Below are positions 30,450-39,014 of a stretch of 40,547 bases of DNA, piece after piece. Both the position numbers and the translations under genes were made by a program. The DNA comes from Methanobacteriota archaeon (GTDB lineage Archaea > Thermoplasmatota > Thermoplasmata > RBG-16-68-12): positions 1-40,547 of the forward strand of contig VBMA01000078.1 in assembly GCA_005878985.1 (NCBI GenBank). The letters are read 5' to 3'. How positions within the stretch are numbered: position 1 is the first letter of the stretch; the number at the start of each line of letters is the position of its first letter. The notes beneath the pieces were generated by a model. That model made no database searches, was not told the origin of the DNA, and saw only the letters and a list, made by a program, of their open reading frames with translations.

Positions 30450-31043
30450 TTAGATCGACCGTGCTCGAATCAGCGCGCGCAGTGGCACGCCTGCGAGTTC
30501 GTCGTGAGCCGTCTTGTTGACGAGGACGACCGCCAAAACCGCGGTGCCGCCCGATTCGTGGACGTCCGTGATCGCCGCCTTGATTGTGTCACCGGTCGAG
30601 ACGACGTCGTCCACGATGAGCACCTTCTTCCCCTGCGGGGAGGCGTAGTTGGACGAAAAGGCCCCGCCTTTGCCGTGCCGCTCCTCGCTCGGCCGATAGA
30701 CGATCAGCTCTTTCCCCAGCTCTTCGCTGATCAACGCTGCGAGCGGGATCCCGTTGATTGCGACGCCGACGACCGAATCCGCGTCCATCTGCCGCTTCTC
30801 GAGCTCCTCGAGGGCGATGTCCGACATCGCCGCGGCCATGAACCCGATGCGGTTCCCGTAGACCCCGACGGACCGCCAGCCGATCTTCACGTCTTTCGGC
30901 GCCTCTCCCCCCTTGATCCCGCGGGTCAGGAGCCAGGTGACGGTCTCGGGAGAGAGGTGCAACTCGTCCGCGATCTCCTTCTCGGAGAGGCCTTTCTCCT
31001 TGTATTCCATGGCCCTCTTCGCGATCGAGTTCACGTCTTTCAT
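30450..31043 (-). CDS. gfcR: GfcR-type regulator: HTH plus orotate-PRT-like domain, 197 aa
   Basis: The N-terminus is a helix-turn-helix (AKRAMEYKEKGLSEKEIADEL, then HLSPETVTWLLTRG), joined to a phosphoribosyltransferase-like fold with the PRPP-type loop KKVLIVDDVVSTGDTIKAAI (about residues 138-157). This arrangement defines GfcR, a haloarchaeal regulator of sugar catabolism long annotated as orotate phosphoribosyltransferase-like. By analogy it is a metabolite-sensing transcription regulator rather than a biosynthetic enzyme; its target here is unknown. The upstream region has a GATATC-AA-GATATC repeat (31083-31096), a possible binding site. It lies downstream of the DUF885 gene on the same strand. 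The length is normal. Confidence 0.87.
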   Translation of the reverse strand: MKDVNSIAKRAMEYKEKGLSEKEIADELHLSPETVTWLLTRGIKGGEAPKDVKIGWRSVGVYGNRIGFMAAAMSDIALEELEKRQMDADSVVGVAINGIPLAALISEELGKELIVYRPSEERHGKGGAFSSNYASPQGKKVLIVDDVVSTGDTIKAAITDVHESGGTAVLAVVLVNKTAHDELAGVPLRALIRARSI

Positions 31044-31082
31044 CCGTTCTCCAACTCCGCCTGCGCACGATGCCAGATGCCG

Positions 31083-31096
31083 GATATCAAGATATC
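31083..31096. promoter_or_regulatory. GATATC-AA-GATATC element upstream of gfcR
   Basis: Two GATATC hexamers are separated by AA about 40-53 bp upstream of the gfcR start, overlapping the expected TATA region. This could be a dimer site used for autoregulation; it has not been tested. Confidence 0.35.
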
Positions 31097-31136
31097 GGGC
31101 TCGGCGTGCGTCCGGTCCGCTGAGGACGCCACCTGA

Positions 31137-32783
31137 CTAGAGTCCAACCTTCTTCAGCTTGACGAGTTCCTTGACCTTGTGCTCGAAGATTTCTCGCATG
31201 TACGTCATCGGCAGCGAACCCGAATACAAGATCGTGTCATGGAACAACTTGTCCGAATAGGACTTGCCGAGCCGCTTCTTGACGTCCTTGCGCAGCTGTA
31301 CGATCAGATATTTGCCGATCAAGTACGACAGCTGGTACGCAGGATTGTACGTGTACCGCTTCACCTCGGCGACCGCGCCGGGGCGCTCCATGCCGGCCTC
31401 GCGCACGAGGACGTCGACGGCCTCGTCGAACGTCATCTTGCCACTGTGCAGGTCGACGTCGATCAGAATCCGGCAGGCTCGCCAGATCTGGTCGAGGAGT
31501 TGCACGAGTTTCGTCTTCGGGTCGGCGCTGAATCCGGCGTCTTTCATCATGTCCTCACAGTAATGGGCCCACCCTTCGATCGTCTCCGTCGCGTCGGCGA
31601 GGACGCGCGCGTACGACGGATTCAGGCTCGCGCAGGTGAGCTGGAGGTGGTGTCCCGGATAGCCTTCGTGGACCGCGGTGTTCCTCACCCCCGGATAGGA
31701 GAATTCCCGCAGCATCTCGGGCTTGTCTTCGACGGGCGTCACCATGTAGAAACCTTGCTTGTGGGCCTCGAACCGCGCCGGCGCGTTGTACGCCGCGAAC
31801 GGAATCACGTGACGGAGGTACGACGGCGTCTCGATCACCGTGAGGTCCTCGTTGGGCGGGATCGTGGCGAGGTCGTGCGCGCGGACGAACGCCTTCGAAT
31901 CCGACATCACTTTCGCGGTGAAAGTGAGCGCCTCTTCGAAGCGTGCGGGATGATCGGACTTCACGATTTCTTTGGCTTCTTCAACCGAAGCGCCGGGCTT
32001 GATCTCATTCGCCACGCGGATGAGGGCTTTCTTACTCTCGCGGAGGTACTTCTTGCCGACCGCATAGATTTCGTCGACCGTCAAGCCGAGCTCCCGAAGG
32101 CGGACAAGCTTTCGGAATTTCGCGGCGCCGATCCCGACCTTGTCCTTTGATTTCGGCAGCACGTCGGAGCCGATCCATTTGGCGTAGTCGTCGAGCGCCA
32201 CTCCGGTCTTCGCCACCGCCTCTTCCAGGCGCGCGCGGTCAGAGCCGGCGAGCGCCTCCTTCCCGGTCGCCTCGATCACCTTCAGAAAGCCGGGCAGCCG
32301 TTGCGTCGCCTCGAGCGAGATCTCGGAAAAGATCTTGATCGGGGTTCGGATTCGTCCTTTCGTTTCCTTCAGAAAGTCCGGCGAGCGTTCGAGCCGTCCG
32401 GTGATGCTCTCGAGGCGCCGCGGGAGCGGAGCGAAGGAGCGCATGATGAGTGGGAACAGCGCGTCTCCGACGGTCTGCGCGCCCCTCGGCATCGACTGCC
32501 ACGTCCCGATCTCCTCAGACTCGAAAATCCACAGCCGGAAGACGTTGCGCAGGTTCCCCCAATCCACGCGCTTCCCGGGGGAGAGCCCCTTCCGGTCGAT
32601 CGCCTCGAGACGACGCAGGAAGTCCTTGATGCAGCCCCGCTCTTCGAGTTCCGCTTCGCGCGTTCCGAGGGGCAAGCGATGATCGTGGTCGTGAATCCCG
32701 ACATAGGTCGCGAAGATCGGGTTCCACTCGACGTACCACTCGACGACTTCCTTCGCGAGCGCATCGACCTCGGCGTCGGGCAT
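31137..32783 (-). CDS. DUF885 metallopeptidase-like protein, 548 aa
   Basis: DUF885 proteins are predicted zinc metallocarboxypeptidases related to the M2/M32 fold. The zinc-binding motif appears as NTAVHEGYPGHHLQLTCA (HExxH variant HEGYPGHH) with a downstream glutamate in ETIEGWAHYCEDM. The N-terminal helical region (WYVEWNPIFATYVGIHDHDH) is also typical. No signal peptide is seen, so it is probably cytoplasmic. The start ATG 32783 lies about 26 nt from a TATA-like GGATAAGAC (32805-32813). gfcR follows on the same strand. The substrate is unknown. Confidence 0.87.
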   Translation of the reverse strand: MPDAEVDALAKEVVEWYVEWNPIFATYVGIHDHDHRLPLGTREAELEERGCIKDFLRRLEAIDRKGLSPGKRVDWGNLRNVFRLWIFESEEIGTWQSMPRGAQTVGDALFPLIMRSFAPLPRRLESITGRLERSPDFLKETKGRIRTPIKIFSEISLEATQRLPGFLKVIEATGKEALAGSDRARLEEAVAKTGVALDDYAKWIGSDVLPKSKDKVGIGAAKFRKLVRLRELGLTVDEIYAVGKKYLRESKKALIRVANEIKPGASVEEAKEIVKSDHPARFEEALTFTAKVMSDSKAFVRAHDLATIPPNEDLTVIETPSYLRHVIPFAAYNAPARFEAHKQGFYMVTPVEDKPEMLREFSYPGVRNTAVHEGYPGHHLQLTCASLNPSYARVLADATETIEGWAHYCEDMMKDAGFSADPKTKLVQLLDQIWRACRILIDVDLHSGKMTFDEAVDVLVREAGMERPGAVAEVKRYTYNPAYQLSYLIGKYLIVQLRKDVKKRLGKSYSDKLFHDTILYSGSLPMTYMREIFEHKVKELVKLKKVGL

Positions 32784-32827
32784 GCGGCGGGCAACGCCCT
32801 TCTGGTCTTATCCTTGTCGCGGGTCGC

Positions 32828-33604
32828 TCATGCGGGAATCCGTCGGCCGCTCTTGTCCCGCCGAAACTTGCCGAACTCCTCGAACCCCCCGAGCTGTTCC
32901 GCCGTGAAGATCGGGCCATCCACGCAGACGAGCTGGTCGTCGAGCGAACACGCATCGCAGATGCCGATCCCGCACTTCATGTACCGCTCGAGGCTCGCCT
33001 GGATCGGAATCTTGTGCGCCCTCGCGAGGTCCACGACCGCCTTCATCATCCGCTCCGGGCCGCACGTCAGGATCTGGTCGAACTTCTCGCGGTCCACGAG
33101 CTTCTCCGCGAGCGCGGGCACGAATCCGGCGAAGCCGCGGGAGCCGTCGTCCGTGGCGATGTGGACCTCCCCGCTCGCGTTCGCGCGTTCGACGAACAGC
33201 AGCTCCGCCGCGGTCTTCGCACCGGCCGCGGTCACGAGCTGGGCCCCTTGCTGGGAGAACGCCTCGATCGCGGCGATCATGGAGGCCATTCCGCTCCCGC
33301 CGCCGACCGCGAGGACCTTTTCGCCCTCCAGGCGGAACGCGTTCCCATACGGCCCGCGAATCCCAATCCGGTCGCCCGCGCTGAACGCGGCGAAGGCATG
33401 GGTCGCGTCCCCGTAGTCGTGGACCGTGATGCCCTTGACCGCGCCGAGGTACGAGATCGCCATCGGCAGCTCGTCGTACCGCGGGATCCAGACCATCAGG
33501 AACTGGCCGGGTTGCCCGCCGAAATCGCCGCGAAAGCGGTACGTCATCGTGGTGGGCGTCTCCCGTATCAGTTCGAGGATCGGGACGACCTCAAACTTAG
33601 GCAT
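32828..33604 (-). CDS. pyrK: Dihydroorotate dehydrogenase electron-transfer subunit PyrK, 258 aa
   Basis: PyrK moves electrons from class 1B dihydroorotate dehydrogenase to NAD+ through FAD and a 2Fe-2S cluster. The FAD-binding barrel is seen at RFRGDFGGQPGQFLMVW, the nucleotide-binding GEKVLAVGGGSGMASMIAA in the middle, and the iron-sulfur cysteines in MKCGIGICDACSL...LVCVDGP near the end. The ATG at 33604 gives the family N-terminus (PKFEVVPILELI); the much longer upstream frame is only open GC-rich sequence. It overlaps the end of pyrD by 8 bp, so the two subunits are translationally coupled. Confidence 0.92.
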   Translation of the reverse strand: MPKFEVVPILELIRETPTTMTYRFRGDFGGQPGQFLMVWIPRYDELPMAISYLGAVKGITVHDYGDATHAFAAFSAGDRIGIRGPYGNAFRLEGEKVLAVGGGSGMASMIAAIEAFSQQGAQLVTAAGAKTAAELLFVERANASGEVHIATDDGSRGFAGFVPALAEKLVDREKFDQILTCGPERMMKAVVDLARAHKIPIQASLERYMKCGIGICDACSLDDQLVCVDGPIFTAEQLGGFEEFGKFRRDKSGRRIPA

Positions 33605-34505
33605 GGGCGACCCCGATCGCTTCCGAGACGGAGCCGAAACCGGCCTCCTCGAGGAGGGAGGCCATCTCCTTGGTGATCTCCTCGAACACGGCGATGCCTT
33701 TCGGGATGATCGCGGTGCCGACCTGGACGGCGCAGGCACCGGCCATGATATACTCCAGGGCGTCCCGGCCCGATCCGACACCGCCGACGCCGACCACCGG
33801 GATGTGGACCTTCTCGCAGATGTCGTACACCGCGCGCACGCCGATCGGCCGGATCGCGGGACCACTGAGGCCTCCGAACTTGTTCGCGAGGAAGGGCATC
33901 TTCAGCTCCGGGACGATCGCCATCGCCTTCACCGTGTTGATCGCGACGATCCCGTCCGCACCGCCTTCTTCGGCCGCGACGGCGAACGAGGCGATGTCCT
34001 GGACGTTGGGGGACAGCTTCGGGAAGACCGGCAACGACACGGCGTCCTTGACGGCCCGGGTGAAGTCCCGCACCGCGCCTGCGTCCTGCGCAATCTCCGT
34101 GCCGGCGCCTTTCACATGCGGGCACGACAGGTTCAGCTCGATCGCCCGGACGCCGTACGAGGCCATCTTCGCGGCGACCCTCGCAAATTCGTCGGCGTCT
34201 TTGCCGAACACCGAGCCGATGATAACTGCCCCGCCTTTCTGGGCGCGTTTCACCTCGTGCGCGTATTCGACGATCCCGGGATTCGGCAGGCCCACGGCGT
34301 TCAAGAGGCCGGCGTCGAGCTCGACGATTGTCGGGTTCGGATAGCCCTCTCGCGGTTGAGGTCCGATGCTCTTTGTGACGACCGCGCCGGCGCCCGACTC
34401 GAACACGCGGGCCATGGAACCGCCCGTCTCGTCGAGGAATCCGGAAGCGAGCATCGTCGGGTTGCGAAGCCGCACCCCGGCAATCTCGGTCCGGAGGTCC
34501 ACCAT
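33597..34505 (-). CDS. pyrD: Dihydroorotate dehydrogenase class 1B, catalytic subunit PyrD, 302 aa
   Basis: This TIM-barrel flavoprotein oxidises dihydroorotate to orotate in pyrimidine synthesis. Family motifs: LRNPTMLASGFLDETG at the N-terminus, TKSIGPQPREGYPNPTI, AIELNLSCPHVKGAG with the class 1B active-site cysteine, VFPKLSPNV, NTVKAM, and VGVGGVGSGRDALEYIMAGA with the FMN phosphate site. ATG 34505 is 28 nt from a TATA-like CCTTTAGG (34530-34537). The PyrK subunit follows with an 8-bp overlap, giving the expected D2K2 complex. The length is normal. Confidence 0.94.
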   Translation of the reverse strand: MVDLRTEIAGVRLRNPTMLASGFLDETGGSMARVFESGAGAVVTKSIGPQPREGYPNPTIVELDAGLLNAVGLPNPGIVEYAHEVKRAQKGGAVIIGSVFGKDADEFARVAAKMASYGVRAIELNLSCPHVKGAGTEIAQDAGAVRDFTRAVKDAVSLPVFPKLSPNVQDIASFAVAAEEGGADGIVAINTVKAMAIVPELKMPFLANKFGGLSGPAIRPIGVRAVYDICEKVHIPVVGVGGVGSGRDALEYIMAGACAVQVGTAIIPKGIAVFEEITKEMASLLEEAGFGSVSEAIGVAHA

Positions 34506-34529
34506 CGGGCGGACCGAATTGATGGATGT

Positions 34530-34537
34530 CCTAAAGG
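34530..34537 (-). promoter_or_regulatory. TATA-like element of pyrDK
   Basis: CCTTTAGG on the minus strand is centred 28 nt before the pyrD ATG. The same sequence type precedes lysS (30141-30148), suggesting CTTTAGG is an accepted TATA variant in this genome. Confidence 0.45.
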
Positions 34538-34615
34538 CTTTGGGTCACGCGAATCTGCGGGTCGGTCCTGTCGACCGTTCGGCGGTCCAAGGAGACGGCC
34601 GCGTCAGTTATCCAT

Positions 34616-34623
34616 CTATATAG
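34616..34623 (+). promoter_or_regulatory. TATA box of the SnoaL-like gene
   Basis: CTATATAG, a palindromic TATA element, would direct initiation near 34643, downstream of ATG 34634 and just before the GGAGGAG ribosome-binding site of ATG 34661. Confidence 0.5.
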
Positions 34624-34660
34624 TCCAGCTTCCATGCGCTCACGGGAGGAGAAAACGGAG

Positions 34661-35116
34661 ATGACCGTGGAACAGAACCTTCGCATGGTCGATGCGGCCT
34701 TTGAAGCGATCAACGACCAGAACTGGGACCACTTGTGGGGTCTCCACGTGGACAACATCGTCATGTCGAGCCCGGACTTGCCCGAGCCGGCGAAAGGTCG
34801 CGAAGCGGTTCAGGAGCGACTCCAGGCCTGGGGCGAGGCCTTGCCCGATCTCTCGTGGACGCGGGTGCGCGGCTTCGGACAGGGCGACTGGGTCTGCGTG
34901 GAACTCCTGATTAAGGGAACGCACAAAGGGCCGCTTCGCCATGGCTTCGACCGGCGGTTGCTTGGGCCGAAGAGCGATGGCGTCGTCCCGCCCACCGGGA
35001 ATCGCATCGAGCTTCGAGGGTGCGTCGTGTACAAGGTTGAAGGAGGCGAGATTTCGGAGAGCCACATCTACTACGACCAAGTCGAATTCTTGAAGCAACT
35101 CGGGCTCGTGCGCTAG
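34661..35116 (+). CDS. SnoaL/NTF2-like domain protein, 151 aa
   Basis: The sequence has the NTF2-like cone-fold pattern seen in SnoaL-like proteins: VEQNLRMVDAAFEAINDQNW, then LHVDNIVMSSPD, GREAVQERLQAWGEALPDLS, and a beta sheet ending in ELRGCVVYKVEGGEISE followed by HIYYDQVEFLKQLG. Members are isomerases, cyclases, hydrolases or ligand-binding proteins, so function cannot be read from sequence. I chose ATG 34661 because the mRNA should begin near 34643 and a strong GGGAGGAG lies about 9 nt upstream; the ATG at 34634 lies before the predicted transcription start. It is divergent from pyrD and monocistronic. Confidence 0.8.
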   Translation: MTVEQNLRMVDAAFEAINDQNWDHLWGLHVDNIVMSSPDLPEPAKGREAVQERLQAWGEALPDLSWTRVRGFGQGDWVCVELLIKGTHKGPLRHGFDRRLLGPKSDGVVPPTGNRIELRGCVVYKVEGGEISESHIYYDQVEFLKQLGLVR

Positions 35117-35218
35117 GCCCGGCAGAACCGATCCGACGGGGCATTCAGTTCGAAGCGATCCCGAGGCAACGCCATGGGTCTCCCGGAATGTGAACTCGCT
35201 CGCGCCTCCCCCGAGAAC

Positions 35219-35224
35219 CTTTAT
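35219..35224 (+). promoter_or_regulatory. TATA box of the hel308-cgi121 operon
   Basis: CTTTAT is centred 29.5 nt before ATG 35251, consistent with a leaderless hel308 mRNA. Confidence 0.55.
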
Positions 35225-35250
35225 GCGGACCGCGTCGCATCAGATGGGAG

Positions 35251-37398
35251 ATGCGCGTCGCGGACCTGGGTCTCGATCCCCGGATCGTGGAGATCCTGAA
35301 GAAACAGGGAATCGAGGACCTCTATCCGCCGCAGGCGGACGCGATCGGGCCTGCCCTGCTCGGTGAGAATCTCGTCCTCGCAATCCCAACCGCGAGTGGC
35401 AAGTCCCTCGTGGCATATCTCGCAATCCTTGCGTCCGTCCAGCGAGGCGGGAAGGCGCTGTACATCGTCCCGCTGCGGGCCCTTGCCGCGGAAAAATACG
35501 AGGACCTGAAAGAGTTCGAGAGCTTGGGAGTCAAAGTCGGCATCAGCGTCGGGGACTACGACTCGGTCGATCCGACCCTAGAGAAATTCGACGTCATCGT
35601 TGCCACGTCCGAGCGCGCGGACTCGCTCTTGCGGCATCGGACTCAATGGCTCCAGCAGCTCTCAGTCGTCGTCGCCGACGAAGTCCACCTAATTAACGAC
35701 TCGGATCGTGGACCGACCCTCGAGGTGACCCTCGCCAAGCTGCGTCAGGTCAACCCACGCGCTCAAGTGCTCGCCCTCAGTGCCACGATCAAGAACTCGG
35801 ACCAGCTCGCGAAGTGGCTCGAAGCGGAGCACATCAAGAGCGAGTGGCGACCGGTTCCATTGAAGGAGGGAGTGTATCACGATGGACTCGTCCACTTCAC
35901 CGACCAGAGCGTTCAGGAGGTCAAGAAAGCCGAGGACGACATTTCCGGCCTCGTCGTTGATATCATGGCCTCGGGCGGTCAAGCCCTCATTTTCGTAAGT
36001 ACTCGACGTTCGACCGAAGCGCTCGCAAAAGCGCTAGGTTCGCACGTCAGAGACGAGTTGAATGAAAAGAATCGCGAACAGCTCGGGAAAATCGCGGCGA
36101 GCCTCGCCGCGGTACAAGACGAGCCGACCTCGATGGCGGCCCGCCTCGCGAAGTGCATCGGGAACGGTGTCGCCTTTCACAACGCAGGGCTCACGAACGC
36201 CCAGCGATCGATTGTCGAGAAGGAATTCAAGAAGGGACGCATCGCGGCCATCGTCGCGACTCCGACACTTGCGTCCGGAATTAACCTCCCCGCTCGGCGC
36301 GTGATTATCCGAGACTTGAACCGGTACGACGTCAACTTCGGACTTACACCAATCCCCGTCCTTGAAATCAAGCAGATGTGCGGCCGGGCGGGACGGCCGA
36401 AGTACGACAAGTATGGCGAGGCCATCCTGTTCGCGAAGGACATTGACGAGATCGACGATCTAATCGAGGAATATTTCCTCAGCGAGCCGGAGGCAATCGA
36501 ATCGAAACTCGGATCAGAACCCGCTCTCCGGATGCACGTCCTTGCGAGCGTGGCGACCAGTCACGTGGACACGGAAGAAGATCTCCTTGCATTCTTCAAC
36601 CGCACCTTCTACGCCTTCACTGGTGAAGTCGCTCAAATCCATGGTAAGATTCGCGAGGTCCTCGATTTCTTGCAGAAAGAGGATTTCATCACTCGCCACA
36701 ACGGTTTCCTGAGGGCCACCTTCTTCGGGAAGCGGACGAGCGACCTGTACATCGACCCGCTCAGTGCCGTCAAGATGCGCGACGCGCTCCAGCAGGCCCG
36801 CGACGATCGCTTCTTCCACCTGTGGACCGTCTGCACGACGCCGGACATGCCGAAGCTCTATCTCCGTCGAGGCGACTACGCATGGGTCGAACAAAAGATC
36901 GAGGAAGCCGACCTCACATTCCCGGTCGAGGACTACGACTTCTTCCTCGCCGAGGTCAAGACGGCGTCCCTCCTCGACGACTGGATCACGGAGCGGACCG
37001 AGGAGGAGGTCACGAAGAAGTTCGGCATCGGGCCCGGAGACATCCGGCGCATGACGGACCAGGCGGAGTGGCTCCTCTACTCGATGGGCGAACTCGGCCG
37101 GATCTTCACCAAGAAGAAAGTCCGAGCGCTCACACGGCTCACGATCCAGGTTCAGTACGGCATCAAAGAGGAGCTCCTCGAGTTGATCTCCCTCCGCGGC
37201 GTGGGCCGGGTCCGCGGACGGGCGCTGTTCCAGCGGGGCTACAAGACGTTGAAGGATCTGCAGAAGGCGAACCCGAGCGAACTCGCCCGGATCCCGACGA
37301 TCGGCTCGGCCCTTGCGATGAAGATCAAGGAACAAGTCGGCGTGCCCGTGGATGTCCGGGAGATCGAAGGCCAAGCGGCCCTCGGGGACTTCCCGTGA
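35251..37398 (+). CDS. hel308: Hel308 (Hjm) superfamily 2 DNA helicase, 715 aa
   Basis: Hel308 unwinds forked DNA 3' to 5' and acts in repair of stalled replication forks. Motifs in order: the Q-motif-like LYPPQADAIGPALL, Walker A AIPTASGKSLVAYL (about residues 43-56), motif Ia IVPLRALAAEKY, DEVH box VVADEVHLIND (about 144-154), motif III LSATIKN, motif IV LIFVSTRRST, motif V IVATPTLASGINLPAR and motif VI QMCGRAGRPKYD. A C-terminal helix-hairpin-helix region (SLRGVGRVRGRALFQ, then IPTIGSALAMKI) follows. The length is normal. ATG 35251 lies 29 nt from its TATA box. Its stop overlaps the cgi121 start (GTGA), so the two are translated together. Confidence 0.94.
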   Translation: MRVADLGLDPRIVEILKKQGIEDLYPPQADAIGPALLGENLVLAIPTASGKSLVAYLAILASVQRGGKALYIVPLRALAAEKYEDLKEFESLGVKVGISVGDYDSVDPTLEKFDVIVATSERADSLLRHRTQWLQQLSVVVADEVHLINDSDRGPTLEVTLAKLRQVNPRAQVLALSATIKNSDQLAKWLEAEHIKSEWRPVPLKEGVYHDGLVHFTDQSVQEVKKAEDDISGLVVDIMASGGQALIFVSTRRSTEALAKALGSHVRDELNEKNREQLGKIAASLAAVQDEPTSMAARLAKCIGNGVAFHNAGLTNAQRSIVEKEFKKGRIAAIVATPTLASGINLPARRVIIRDLNRYDVNFGLTPIPVLEIKQMCGRAGRPKYDKYGEAILFAKDIDEIDDLIEEYFLSEPEAIESKLGSEPALRMHVLASVATSHVDTEEDLLAFFNRTFYAFTGEVAQIHGKIREVLDFLQKEDFITRHNGFLRATFFGKRTSDLYIDPLSAVKMRDALQQARDDRFFHLWTVCTTPDMPKLYLRRGDYAWVEQKIEEADLTFPVEDYDFFLAEVKTASLLDDWITERTEEEVTKKFGIGPGDIRRMTDQAEWLLYSMGELGRIFTKKKVRALTRLTIQVQYGIKEELLELISLRGVGRVRGRALFQRGYKTLKDLQKANPSELARIPTIGSALAMKIKEQVGVPVDVREIEGQAALGDFP

Positions 37399-37889
37399 CC
37401 TTCGACATCGCGGGGGCGAAAGCTTCCGTGGTCAATCCGGAATCCGTGGTCCGAACCGCGGCGGAGCGGGCTTCCGCTCGCGGGGCGGAGGTATGCCTCC
37501 TCGACGCGCGATCGGTCTTTGGCCGGGGTCATCTCGAGTCCGCGGCCCTTCACGCAATCCGGGCGCGGGACGCGCGGACGATGTCCTCGCGGTCCGTTGC
37601 GATGGAGACCCTGCTCTATGCGGCCGGGGCGCGTCAAGTTCAGGACGCGATTCGCTCGGTCGGCCTCCGCCCGGATACGACGGCCATCGGCGTGATCCTC
37701 TTCGGCTCGGCGAGGGTCGACGACTTCATCCGCGACATGGGATGGACCCGCGACGACGGAGTCCTCAACGCGGAAGGAAAGTCCCTCGAAGACTTTGGTA
37801 TCTCCGATCAGGCGGCCGGGACCGTCTCCGAGAGCCAAGGGGCCGACCTCGTCCTCGAGAAGGTCGCATTGCTCGATGTGCAGAAGTGA
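37395..37889 (+). CDS. cgi121: KEOPS complex subunit Cgi121, 164 aa
   Basis: Cgi121 is the tRNA-recruiting subunit of KEOPS, which makes the universal t6A37 modification. The family pattern is seen: LDARSVFGRGHLESAALHAI in the N-terminal half, then SRSVAMETLLYAAGARQVQD, AIRSVGLRPDTTAIGVILFG, and a C-terminal segment ending VALLDVQ. The length is a little long because of a short insertion after GWTRDDGVLNAEGKS. GTG 37395 overlaps the hel308 stop by 3 bp. The other KEOPS subunits (Kae1, Bud32, Pcc1) are not in the window. The stop directly abuts the 3' end of the convergent tRNA-Leu. Confidence 0.85.
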   Translation: MTFDIAGAKASVVNPESVVRTAAERASARGAEVCLLDARSVFGRGHLESAALHAIRARDARTMSSRSVAMETLLYAAGARQVQDAIRSVGLRPDTTAIGVILFGSARVDDFIRDMGWTRDDGVLNAEGKSLEDFGISDQAAGTVSESQGADLVLEKVALLDVQK

Positions 37890-37973
37890 TGCGGCGGCCA
37901 GGATTCGAACCTGGGAACCTCTGCAGGACGAGACCCTAAATCTCGCGCCGTTTCCGTGCTTGGCTACCGCCGC
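37890..37973 (-). tRNA. tRNA-Leu (TAG)
   Basis: A class II tRNA of 84 nt. Acceptor GCGGCGG/CCGCCGC with discriminator A, anticodon stem CGAGA/TCTCG with loop TTTAGGG (anticodon TAG), an extended variable arm (about TCCTGCAGAGGTT) and T-arm with TTCGAAT. No intron and no encoded CCA. Its last base is immediately next to the stop codon of cgi121. A weak TATA-like CTTTCTAC lies about 29 nt upstream (near 38002). Confidence 0.95.
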
Positions 37974-38096
37974 AAATTCCGGAAAGCCACCGTCGGGTAG
38001 AAAGAGATTCCCGACGACCGAATGTCGTGGACACGGCGGAACTCCGAACTCGGTCATACAAAGCTACATTTGTGGTCATACCATCCAGCGGCACCG

Positions 38097-39014
38097 ATGA
38101 CCTTTCAGCCGCTCTCGTTCGACGCGGAGACCCACTTGGCCGACGTTCACATGTTCGGCCAGCGCGCCTTCGGGGCCGTGTACCTGATCGACGACGCGCG
38201 AAAGGCGATCATCGAGACGGGGACGTCGTGGGACGCGGAACGGATCCTCGAGGCGGTCCACGCGTTCGGGCTGCGGCCCCAACAGATCGACGCGGTCGTG
38301 GTGTCCCACATTCACTTGGATCATGCCGGGGGAGCCGGGTTCTTGCTCGACTCCATGACTGCCGCGAAGGTCTACGTCCACGAGCGAGGCTACAAGCATC
38401 TCGTCGATCCCACGAGACTCGTCACGAGCGCGCGACAGGCGCTCGGGCCGACCGAGGCGGAGATCTTCGGGACGATGAAGCCGATTCCGGCCGACCGGCT
38501 GGTCTCCGTCAAAGACCGCGATCGACTCGACCTCGGGAAGCATTCGCTCGTCTTCTTCGACTCGCCGGGACACGCGCCGCACGAACTGACGATCCTCGAC
38601 GAACTCAACCGCTGTGTGTACACGGGCGATGCCGCGGGCCTCTACTTCCCCGGCGACGAGATCCTCATGCCGATCGCGCCGGCGCCCGCGTTCGACCTGG
38701 AGCAGAATCTCGAGACGTTCCGGCGACTGCTCGCCCTCAAGCCGCGCGGCCTCCTCTTCAGCCACTATGGGCCCCACTCTAAGCCGGCCGCCGCAATCGA
38801 GGCGATGATGGCGGCCTACCCGGCCTGGGCCCGAATCGTCCGGAACAAGCTCGCTTCGATCGGCGAGGACGGCGTCCTCCGCGAGCTGTACGACATGAGC
38901 TGCCGCGCCGCGAAACGGTACCCGCGGGATTTCCTCGAGCGTCGGATCCGCGTGAGCATCACCGGCCTCGCGGCGTATCACGAGCGGATGGAGCATGCTG
39001 CCCGCACCGGTTGA
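38097..39014 (+). CDS. Metallo-beta-lactamase fold hydrolase, 305 aa
   Basis: The zinc site is clear: VVVSHIHLDHAGGAGFL (HxHxDH), followed by DSPGHAPHELTILD and LYTGDAAGLYFPG-like CVYTGDAAGLYFPGDE, and a final HYGPHSKP histidine. This is the glyoxalase II/arylsulfatase-like MBL arrangement; substrates range from thioesters to lactones and nucleic acids, so function is open. The C-terminal 90 residues (after LLFSHYGPH) form a helical extension. The frame can be extended to 38022, but ATG 38097 (TFQPLSFDAETHLADVHMF) gives a normal N-terminus. It overlaps the next gene by 20 bp, starting a series of co-directional genes to the right edge. Confidence 0.87.
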   Translation: MTFQPLSFDAETHLADVHMFGQRAFGAVYLIDDARKAIIETGTSWDAERILEAVHAFGLRPQQIDAVVVSHIHLDHAGGAGFLLDSMTAAKVYVHERGYKHLVDPTRLVTSARQALGPTEAEIFGTMKPIPADRLVSVKDRDRLDLGKHSLVFFDSPGHAPHELTILDELNRCVYTGDAAGLYFPGDEILMPIAPAPAFDLEQNLETFRRLLALKPRGLLFSHYGPHSKPAAAIEAMMAAYPAWARIVRNKLASIGEDGVLRELYDMSCRAAKRYPRDFLERRIRVSITGLAAYHERMEHAARTG

